A stretch of DNA of 64,000 nt, taken from contig OY829540.1 of assembly GCA_963691705.1 (NCBI GenBank), positions 44,118,158-44,182,157 on the forward strand, read 5' to 3'. Source of the stretch: Viola odorata. Taxonomy: Eukaryota; Streptophyta; Magnoliopsida; Malpighiales; Violaceae. Both the position numbers and the translations under genes were made by a program. Below, piece after piece: positions 55,962-64,000 of the stretch (within the stretch, counting starts at the first letter, position 1; the number at the start of each line of letters is the position of its first letter). The notes below the pieces were generated by a model. It was not told where the DNA came from and did not search any database. It worked only from the letters and a program-made list of their open reading frames with translations.

Positions 55962-56790
55962 GTGTGCATAGAACTACAATATCAAAAATATAGTGTAGAG
56001 AATACTATTATTACAAGTTTCAAATTAGAGCTTTTACACAATCAATACATTTACTATCTGGTAGACTATTCTAACAATATTAAATTAGAGACTACCAAAA
56101 TTGATTTCTTCCATCATCAGCAAGCAAAAATCCGATCTGAATTGTACCAAGGTATTACTGATAGTGTCATATCAGGAGAAACTAGAGGAAGTGAAGTGGG
56201 AAAAAGGTTAATCCTTCCTGCCTCTTTTGTTGGAGGGCCACGAGATATGCGATGATGATATTTTGATTCGATATCATTGGTCCAACATTTTGGGAAGCCT
56301 GATTTGTTTATTACTATGAAATGTAATCCAGATTAGAAAGAGATTCAAGATCAGCTTACAGAAGGGAAACTTGCACAAGACCGTCCTGATTTAGTTGCAA
56401 GGGTCTTTCGAGCAAAAGTTCAAAATCTCAAAGATCAAGTTATTAAGAAACAAGTATTTAGAAAAGTAGTTGCACATGTTCATGTTATTGAATTTCAGAT
56501 AAGGGGAATGCCACATGTTCATATGTTAGTCATACTCGAAGAAGGTTTCAAAATTGTTTGTTCTGATCAGTTTGACAAATTTGTTTGTGCTGCAATACCA
56601 GATGAGGATGAAGAACCTTTACTTTTTCAATTAGTGACCAAACATATGATGCATGGTCCATGTGGAGAAAGTAATAAAAATTGTGGTTGTATGGAAAATG
56701 GAAAATGTATATTTCACTATCCATGAGGTTTTTCTTCTGCAACTGTGGCTGGAAAAGATGGTTATCTATGACAATATTATAATAGTGACA
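55962..56790 (+). pseudogene. Helitron Rep nuclease fragment
   Basis: The frame from 55962 gives KIRSELYQGITDSV and GKRLILPASFVGGPRDM, then after TGA TGA continues FGKPDLFITMKCNPD, DRPDLVARVFRAK, VIEFQIRGMPHVHMLVIL and MMHGPCGESNKNCGCMENGKC. PHVHM is the HUH motif whose histidines bind the metal in rolling-circle nucleases. Stops at 56253-56258, 56332 and 56724 break the frame. Sequence reads on as GFSSATVAGKDGYL to about 56790 and then departs. Confidence 0.85.
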
Positions 56791-56914
56791 AGTCTGGGTC
56801 TGGGTCTTCGGGTCCCAAGTCTTTTTGACAGCCCTACCTGTAGTACCACGAGAGATAAGATCAGAAACTGTGGGAGCAAGTTTTGTAATGTCATACTGAT
56901 GGCACCATATGAGA

Positions 56915-57793
56915 AGACTGAAATTATCTAGAAATATGAGGGTTAGCTCAGATTTAGAATTCAACAAACTTATACACAGAAAAGGAAATGGAGAAGAGCC
57001 AACAATAGATGATGACATGATATCTTTACCAAAAGATATGATAGTTAAGTATGACAACTGTGAATCCTCCATTAACCGTTTGATTGACAGTGTCTACCCC
57101 TCACTTCGAGAAAATGCAACATTAACTGAGTACATAACAAACCGTGCTATACTAGCTACCAAGAATGAATATCTTGATGAGTTGAATAATAGAATGATAT
57201 CATTGTTCCCCGAAAATGGCACAATATTTAAGAGCTTTGATATCGCATCTGATGATGAAATTAATTATTACCAAGAAGAATTCCTAAATACATTGATGCC
57301 AAATGGATTGCCACCACATATACTAGAACTCAAGAAGAATTGCCCTACAATGTTGCTACGAAATCTAGATCCACCAAATGGATTATGCAATGGGACTAGA
57401 ATGGTTTGTTGAGGATTTGAACGCAATGTCATACATGCAAAAATAATAGTTGGCCAACATGCATGTAAACGTGTTTTTTTGCCAAGAATACCTTTGTCAC
57501 CAATAGAAGCTGGAACGTATCCATTTAAATTTGTTCGAAAGAAATTTTCAGTGCGACTTTGTTTCTCTATGACGATAAATAAAGCTCAAGGGTATACAGT
57601 ACCAAATGTAGGAGTTTACTTGCCTAAAGATGTCTTCTCGCATGGACAATTATATGTGGCACTATCAAGAGGAGTTTCAATGTCAACTACTAAGCTTTTA
57701 GTCAAGACAGACAACCTTAAAAAAAAAAGACGAGCTTATGTTAAAAATGTGGTGTATAAAGAAGTTCTTCCTCTGCTTTTTAGCATTGGGTGA
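56915..57793 (+). pseudogene. Helitron helicase C-terminal fragment
   Basis: The frame reads LKLSRNMRVSSDLEF, then YPSLRENATLTEYITNRAIL, LMPNGLPPHILELKKNCP and LLRNLDPPNGLCNGTRMVC, a TGA at 57410-57412 (a likely CGA arginine codon), and on to FLPRIPLSP, FSVRLCFSMTINKAQGYT and FSHGQLYVALSRGVS. These are motifs of the PIF1-like helicase of Helitrons, including the last two. The N-terminal helicase motifs (Walker A and B) are absent. Ends at 57793. Confidence 0.88.
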
Positions 57794-59677
57794 CTTCTCT
57801 GTTTCAGCATCTTCATGCCCACCAACTGTTTGACAAAATTTCGCAACTAAATTAAGATAGCTTTTAGCCACAAGAACATGCGGAGTCAAATAAGAACTAA
57901 AAGTTATCGGTTAAATATTTTGTAAATTTATGAGAAATTAATAATAAATTACTTTTATAAATAACTTTTATAAACAACGACTAAAAGTAAGTATCCAATG
58001 GTTTGATGGTGCTAATGATTTTTTCTTTAAATATTAAAACTCAAAAAAAAATTAAATTTAATATTTAATTAAAAATTTGTGTTGTGTATTTTTTTCGATT
58101 TATTTCCATTATATATTTTCATGCTATTACTTTTATAAATTACTTAAGAAAATAACCAATATTGACAACGACCAGGGTTATAATTAAACAAAAAAAAGCT
58201 AACGGTTGTGATTAAATAAAACATTAAAGTTTAGGGTTGTTTTATGTCATTTTCCGAAAAATATTCTAGGAATTAATTAAATATTTATTATACAAATTAT
58301 ATATTTAATTATTTTGATCCGTGTATGCATGTTTAACGAAGGAAAAGATATAAATAATATGATTTTTTTTCAACTTAGAAATTATTATGAGTAGTTATGA
58401 CCACAATTATTTTTTTGATAGTATGAAAAATGAAAGAAGGTTGTTTTCTATTATGAAATATTCACATCATAATATTAAATTATAATTAACAAAAAATGAT
58501 GATTTAAATTAATTATTTCAAAATTTGGGTATCAACAGGGTCTATGTCCGACAATCAAACTAATAAATACTATTATATATAGAAATAAAATTCCAAATTA
58601 ATCAAATAACTTAATAGGTAGGTTTTCATTATATATAGGATAAGGAATTTTATTTCTTAATTAAGGTCACCAAAAAAAATGAGAGTGAACGATAGAGGAA
58701 TATATTTATCGTTAAAGAGGTTCATGCAACTAAAAAGATGACACCAAGAAACTGATGAAGACGAGGATTTTGTGCAAATGATATTGATAATTGTGTTGTA
58801 GTATAATGCATGTATTTATAAGCCAAAAAGGTAAGTTGGATCACGGTATCTATCAGGACAATTCCGGCATATACTGCCCTAATCTTGTCAATTTCATGCC
58901 ATCTTTATTTATTTCCGTGGTAGTGTGAAGTGTGAACTCATTGTATCTGTATGAACATAATAACGTCGACTGTTGAGTACGTTATTAAATTCATTTTATT
59001 TTCTCTATTGTTTTGTTTTAACTCTATCCATATTTACAATCAAGTTATGTTCATGCATTCGGCAAGGATATGGTGGTGGTGCCTTTTCAATTTTTAGGTG
59101 ATTTGTGTAGTTTGTTGCTGTGTTTATAGCAAAATTAATGATAAAAATGATGGATTTCCTTTTAATAATCGAATGTGAGAGTTGAACTCATTCGTATATA
59201 AATAGTCATTTCTTTTAGATTTCAGACCATAAATATCTTTAAAGTTACTGAATTGTGATAATTATATTCGTATTGGGTTGACCCACTAAAGATTAAAATG
59301 TCATTATGTTATTTCTTTGTACATTACCTGCTATTGTAAAATCACTCACACCAACCTCGTATTTGCATGCCAAATGGCACAAAATGATTGATTAGTTTGT
59401 AGTGAGGAGTTTTTGTGGCATAATGTGTAACTCAAAGTGTTAGGTTTGAACTTGGCGTGACAACAGCGAAGCTAACCAATAAGTATCACATTTTGTTCAC
59501 ATTAGTGTTTTAGTTTGCTTTCACATGGAGAAGTCATGAAAACATAACAATTCATGAAAACTATGTATTATCATGTCAAAAAGCATCTTCCAGTTGACCA
59601 ATAGGATTCAATCAAGAAGTAGAAGAATGCAGTGAGAAAACAAATTCCAATCAGGAATTGTAGTTTTGACAATTTCA
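57794..59677. other. AT-rich spacer
   Basis: Almost 1.9 kb without a gene or clear element. The Helitron 3' end should lie here but no hairpin plus CTRR was found. The right end is the 3' flank of the PPR pseudogene. Confidence 0.5.
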
Positions 59678-60420
59678 CTACCAATAATCCCCACAAGAGC
59701 ATTTCCCATCTTTGGAATGGTGAAATCTTTGCACATCTCTAAGGACTATTGTCTTCCAAAGATCAAAGATATCAGTTTAGCAGCAGAATGGAAATCCCCA
59801 CAAACTCGAAGATTCTTCACCACACGAATTGTCGTACCAGGAGCTGTGTTGATAAGGCCCAAGGCGATCGCCAGTTTCTCCCTATGATATCTAAGAATGA
59901 TTTATTTCCCTTCATCTTCCATCCCGGCATGAACAACAAGAGATGTATCCGGTACATAGCCAACCAATTTCAATTCTTCGACCAACTGATCAAGCGCTCG
60001 ATGCAAAGCTGCCGAAACGTAATGCACCCCATCCCCGGAGAAGAAGGTAAAAATGATGAGAAAGTGTAGTCATCTGGGCAGAGACCATCATTTAAGGCTT
60101 TGATAAACAGGGGAATCACCTTGAGTGGGATGTTTGATCTAGAATAGCCGCGAACCATGGTGTTGAACAGGACAATGTCTGGTTGGGGAATTTCATCAAA
60201 CAGTTTGTGAGCGTGGTCCATAGAGTAGGAACTTGGGTGGCTGGTGCAGAAATTGATGAGCTTGGTGAGGATGTGGAGGTCATTTTGGAGGTGGGTTTTG
60301 ATGGTGAATGCTTAGATTTGCTTGAGTTCTTTAATGGAGGTACAATTGGACAGGAAGGAGATAGGGTGAGGTGTGTATGAGCAGTCCTTCCTCTTGTATT
60401 TTGAAGGAGCTAATGTGGTT

Positions 60421-61231
60421 GAGTAATGTTATTTGGCTCACCAAAATAGCACACCCAGATGGCTCAGCTGCCACGTCATTAAAAAAAGTTAAAATTGCTC
60501 CTTCTCCTTACCAGTCTCTCTTCCTCGACGAGACATAAACCCCCAAATTACAAACTCTAATTACACAACAACATAAAATCGACGACGTTGACCATAATTA
60601 CACAACAACCGCAGATCTGGCTGCGCTCGTAGAGGGACTCACTCAGTCCGACGGTGGCCATCCCCTACCCGGCCCTGACGAGGTCACCGTAGCCGCACAA
60701 GGACTTGAGACTGGCGGCGGACAAGGACTTGAGGTTTTGGCTGGTGACGGATTCATGCAAGCCTCTTTCTTCAAGGATGTCGACGACGTTGGAATGATGA
60801 GTGGTTTCATTGGAATGGGGAGAAAGAACGGTGGAGACGGAGGATTGTAAGCACCTGATGGAGTATTTCGAGTGAGATTTGTTCAGGTGATTGAAGGAAG
60901 AAGATGGTAGTTTTGAAAATTTTGAAAAGGGGAAGAAGAAGAGCTTATGGTGAGTAGAGGAGATGATGCTCCTCGCAGCAGCAGCAGCCATGTGTGTCTC
61001 CACAGGAAAGGTCCTATTAGTTTTGGGCCTTGGTTTAACCCTTTACTATCTTGCCGATGGAGTATGTCAGATGGAGAAGGAGCATTTTTTTCTGGACTGG
61101 GATTATGTCTCGTCGAGGAAGAGAGACTGGTAAGGAAAAGGAGCAATTTTTTTTTTTTTAATGACGTGGCAGTTGCCACGTCAAGTGAGCCATCTGGGTG
61201 TGCTATTTGAGTGAGCGAAATAGCATTACTC
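60421..61231. mobile_element. Pack-MULE with long inverted repeats
   Basis: An 811-bp element begins GAGTAATGTTATTTGGCTC and ends with its inverse, GCATTACTC. The inverted repeats are about 120 bp and nearly perfect, including the stretch CCTTACCAGTCTCTCTTCC. It is flanked by the 9-bp duplication AATGTGGTT (60412-60420, 61232-61240), the length made by Mutator transposases. No transposase; the interior is a GC-rich gene fragment. Confidence 0.93.
60665..60991 (-). pseudogene. Captured N-terminal exon of organellar tyrosyl-tRNA synthetase
   Basis: ATG at 60991 opens a 108-residue frame: MAAAAARSIISSTHHKLFFF (transit-peptide-like: serine, histidine and alanine rich, no acidic residues), then CLQSSVSTVLSPHS, NVVDILEERGLHESVTSQNL and a tail KSLCGYGDLVRAG. 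The stretch NVV.ILEERGL.ES.TS.NL is the conserved start of plant organelle tyrosyl-tRNA synthetases, normally followed by the YCGFDPTAESLHLGN active-site region, which is absent. It lies between the inverted repeats of the Pack-MULE, with GC-rich composition typical of sequences taken up by such elements. Whether it is transcribed cannot be judged. Confidence 0.7.
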
Positions 61232-61279
61232 AATGTGGTTTAGTGGTGAGGTTGGGGTTGCCGCCGTTAAAATGGACGG

Positions 61280-62225
61280 AGGAAAGGAAAGGGATAAGAA
61301 GTTTGATAAAGGTCACGGTGGGCCCTTGAGAAAGTAAGCCCAAATAACAGACTCGGCTCGCTGCCCAATATAAGAAGAAAAACTAAATTTTTATGGTTAG
61401 GTTTTTTTTTCGTTGCCACTTTGATAATTTGTCCTTTTTTTTACTTGATCTCTGTAACAGTGGTTAAATTAAATGAGTAAATTACAAAATTATTGATACA
61501 TGGATGCAGGTAAATTGATTAGTTAGAAATTGAATTCCAAATCAAATTTTATTTTTCTTTAGTGAAATAAAAATGAATAAACTTAAACAATGCATAATAA
61601 TATTTTAATTATTGTAAATGGTCAATTGTACAAACTTCAATTTCAGAACTGGTCCACTATTTGTTTCACAGAAACAACAGAACTAACCATCAATATACCT
61701 TAAAAAAAATCGGAGGAATCAAAGGGTAGTATTATAAATTTAAAACTATTGAACTGTTTGGTTTAAAAAATGATAGTGTTATCCACGCCCTAAAATGTTA
61801 CTCCCACATCTTTCAAATTAGGTTTGTGAAAATAATCATTTAGGATGTAAGAATAACACTAAATTTAACATAGATTTTTTTAAAAAAAATTGCCAAATTT
61901 CTGTGGGAACAAATAAAACAATTATTTCTCGACTGTTATGGTGATGTATGCCATTGGTGACAAGTTGAAATTTTTGGAGATCTAGACTCCAATGATGGAG
62001 ATTTTGGCTCCCAACGTTGTAGCGGTATCTCAAAAATCATTGGTGAAATTAATTCCCATGTCATAAACTTAAATAATTTCAACATTCATTAATTGATTAT
62101 TGGATTTTACTTTCCCTATTTTGGGCCTAAACATTGACCTGGGCACACTTCTATTTTAAACTTCTTGCTTGTGCTTTACGTTTTCGGTTCTCATTTTCTA
62201 TCCAATGTTAGTCGAATTGTTCTAA
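61280..62225. other. Spacer
   Basis: About 950 bp with no gene or element recognised. The left end is the former 5' flank of the PPR gene; the right end precedes the truncated P450. Confidence 0.5.
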
Positions 62226-63087
62226 ATGGAAGAAAAACAACTTGCACATTATGCAGAAAATGATGGGAAAAGCTTGACGATGATGAACTGTTTAGGGTCA
62301 GTCGCATGCAATAACATAACAAGGCTAGTTTTGGGGAAGCGGTTCGTGAATTCGGAAGGTGTAATGGATGCACAAGGGCATGAGTTCAGGGAACTTGTGT
62401 CAAATGAGGGTAAGCTAAACTCGTCACTTTCCATTGCTAAGCATATTCCCTGGCTTCGTTGGATGTTCCCAATCGAGAATGAGTTGTTTGCCAGGCAAGG
62501 GGCTCGCTGCGATAGACTCATTAGAGACATCATGGTAGAGCACGAGGTTTATCGAATGAAAAGCGGCAAGACCAAGCAACATTTCGTCAATGCATTGCTT
62601 ACATTGCGACAGAAATATGACCTTAGTGACGACACAATCATAGGAATCCTTTGGGTACGTAACATCCTAAGTTAAAGAGCCAATTTGGTGACACATAAAC
62701 TAATTAATTTAATTTAATTGCTTATACTTTTTTTTCTCTTGAAATATAATGTACAATGTGGAGGATATGATTAATGCGGGTATGGACACAAGTGCAATTT
62801 CTAGGGAATGGACAATGGTGGAACTAATTAAGAACCCAAGTGTGCAAGAAAAGGCACAAGAGGAGTTGGACCGGGTGATTGGACTAGAGAGAGTCATGAC
62901 CGAGAATGATTTCGCTAACCTCCCTTACCTACAATGTGTAGCCAAAGAGTCCTTAAGATTGCATCCCACAACACCCCTAATGCTCCCCCACCGATCCAGC
63001 TCGAATATCAAAATTGGCGGGTATGACATCCCAAAGGAGTACTTAAGAGAGAGAAGGATGAAAGAAAAAAAGGAAGAAAGATTATGA
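62226..63087 (+). pseudogene. Truncated CYP98-like cytochrome P450
   Basis: CYP98A enzymes hydroxylate p-coumaroyl shikimate/quinate in the lignin and chlorogenic-acid pathway. Exon one, 62226-62654, encodes [31 protein letters not shown] and [20 protein letters not shown], ending ILW. Exon two starts at 62764 with [16 protein letters not shown] (I-helix AGxDT) and continues through [17 protein letters not shown] (K-helix ExxR) and LMLPHRSS to KIGGYDIPK at about 63040, where similarity stops and a charged, non-homologous tail ends at 63087. The N-terminal membrane anchor and first third are missing, and so is the heme-binding region FxxGxRxCxG. The acceptor (GTGGAG before GATATG) is poor. It cannot be an active P450. 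Confidence 0.85.
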
Positions 63088-63481
63088 AAGATTTCTAAAT
63101 GCATCGTATTTTAAGGAAATATATTTGAGTTATAAGTATTTTTATTTTAAAATTTTTTATATTTAATATTCTTCCCAAAATTAAATTTTTATTTTATATT
63201 TTATAAAATGAAACTCAGTGTGATATCATTTTAACCATTCATTAATATTCAAAGGTTAAGATTCATCCAACATAATAGATCATGCTCGTTTAAACATGAG
63301 GGGAGCGAAATCCCGATATCAGTGCCTAGAGTTGTTGTATTGTCAAGAAAGTAGAGTTGTTGTTAGACAAGTGATATCATTGAGGATTACAAGATTGATC
63401 TTGGATATAGTTTTGAGTAATGCTATAAAAGCACCTAAATTGCCATTACACTAGGATATCAAGATCAATCACATTCAGAGG
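63088..63481. other. Spacer
   Basis: About 390 bp, AT-rich, no feature recognised. A direct repeat AGAGTTGTTGT occurs at about 63330 and 63352. Confidence 0.5.
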
Positions 63482-64000
63482 AAATGGCAATTCAGGTGCC
63501 AAACTACGCTCTCTTCATCACATGATCATCATCAAGACCCACCTACCGAAGGCGCCTCTTTCCTTCGAACTTCCTTTAATGCAGTCAATGTTTTATCAGG
63601 TTTGTAAATTTAACAATCTCATTTGATATTAATTTCTATCATACTGTAAAATGGTTAAGAAATAAAGAATCTAAGTAACTCGATTGATGGCTGTTATTAT
63701 CAATGAGGTTCTGGTACGAGTCTCCTCATCTACATTTTAATATAGTGTCATTTTATTTATTTATTCATAGTGGCAGGTATTGGAATATTGTCAATTCCAT
63801 ATGCACTTTCTGAAGGAGGATGGTTGAGTTTGATTCTTCTATTTGTAGTAGCAATTTTGTGTTGGTACACAGGGTTGCTACTAAAAGGATGTATGGACTC
63901 TGACCCAACGATCGTCAAAATCTATTCGGACATAGGTTAGCGAGCTTTCAGGCGCAAAGGAAGAGCTCTAGTGTGCACTCTTACAAATCTTGATCGTTTC
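63482..64000 (+). pseudogene. AVT1-like vacuolar amino-acid transporter, 5' part
   Basis: The exon ending at 63599 encodes SSHDHHQDPPTEG and FLRTSFNAVNVLS; after an intron (GTTTGT...GGCAG) the next exon from 63777 encodes GIGILSIPYALSEGGW and LILLFVVAILCWYTGLLLK, the first two membrane segments of the AAAP/AVT1 family, then GCMDSDPTIVKIYSDIG. A TAG follows at 63939-63941, where relatives have glutamate (DIGERAF), and the frame continues RAFRRKGRALVCTLTN to the window edge. The start of the gene is not visible: the upstream ATG at 63492 is in a different frame. With only the first 520 bp in view, it may be a pseudogene or a gene with one null codon. Confidence 0.75.

Larger units (their letters stand above)
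55032..57793 (+). mobile_element. Decayed Helitron
   Basis: The 5' end reads TCTATACTATATAAAAAGC after an A, fitting the Helitron 5' terminus TC...CTATACTATAT and insertion between A and T. Downstream lie a Rep-type nuclease fragment and a PIF1-type helicase C terminus, both on the + strand, with the middle of the protein missing. The 3' end (hairpin followed by CTRR) was not found; similarity to coding parts ends at 57793, so the true end is further right or deleted. A host-like exon is present in the 5' part. Confidence 0.75.
59678..61275 (-). pseudogene. PPR-DYW pseudogene, OTP85-like, interrupted by a Pack-MULE
   Basis: On the minus strand the N-terminal part (61275-61241: AATPTSPLNH; 60411-60222: PHPISFLSNCTSIKELKQI, stop, AFTIKTHLQND) leads to PPR motifs (LFDEIPQPDIVLFNTM, RGYSRSNIPLKVIPLF, LPDDYTF-like at 60070). 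From about 60050 it joins directly to the C-terminal E/DYW region: [46 protein letters not shown] and, after a frameshift, CSCGDYW with the stop at 59678-59680. About a dozen middle PPR repeats are missing. The order and sequence recall the Arabidopsis organelle RNA-editing factor OTP85. A TAA for CAA, an extra base near 60398 and the Pack-MULE insertion also disable it. Confidence 0.85.

Noticed and set aside
56548..57072. Minus-strand 174-codon frame
   Set aside because: It runs antisense to the Helitron Rep and helicase fragments; no domain of its own.

Overview
The window is nuclear DNA of a flowering plant, most likely a eudicot. It shows spliced genes with GT/AG introns, plant-only protein families (an organelle peptide deformylase, a DYW-type PPR protein, an RPS5-like NLR, a CYP98-like P450, a polygalacturonase) and plant lineages of retrotransposons (Tat/Ogre, CRM, Athila, Ty1/copia). 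No assignment to a family of plants is supported. Most of the 64 kb is nested transposable elements. Only one gene, peptide deformylase 1A at 35141-37493, looks intact; every other recognisable gene is broken, truncated or cut by the window edge.

Layout. 1-8141: 3' part of a Tat/Ogre-lineage Ty3 retrotransposon on the + strand (end of pol, a 3.3-kb 3' UTR holding three different tandem arrays, and a 2.6-kb 3' LTR). 8142-9002 and 16767-17080: remains of two minus-strand retroelements, the second a copia element split by a complete 7.76-kb CRM-type chromovirus (9003-16766; 991-bp LTRs, 5-bp target duplication GTAGG). 17081-22200: AT-rich spacer with a long AT-rich repeat that inverts on itself, a LINE ORF1 fragment and a small MITE. 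22317-31545: a polygalacturonase pseudogene whose exons and introns contain an internally deleted copia element, a solo LTR and a 3.4-kb hAT element carrying fragments of a lipase gene. 32012-34446: an NLR pseudogene. 35141-37493: peptide deformylase 1A. 37748-38930: nested hAT remnants. 39452-40160: a movement-protein fragment of an endogenous pararetrovirus (Caulimoviridae). 40161-45573: two Athila-type LTRs in opposite orientation with Athila coding fragments between them. 45574-51757: two promoter-plus-ORF units of a gypsy-type element (the first cut by a solo LTR) and a 211-bp tandem array. 51787-53319: a second Tat-type LTR with its primer binding site. 55032-57793: a decayed Helitron with Rep and helicase remnants and an exon resembling a BURP-domain gene. 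59678-61275: a PPR-DYW pseudogene interrupted by an 811-bp Pack-MULE carrying the N-terminal exon of an organellar tyrosyl-tRNA synthetase. 62226-63087: a truncated CYP98-like P450. 63482-64000: the start of an AVT1-like amino-acid transporter with an in-frame stop.

The genes do not form a pathway. The unifying theme is capture and breakage: transposons of three DNA-transposon superfamilies (hAT, Helitron, MULE) each appear to carry pieces of host genes within about 34 kb, and target-site duplications date several insertions relative to the genes they broke. All family assignments are from reading the translated sequence by eye; no database search was run.
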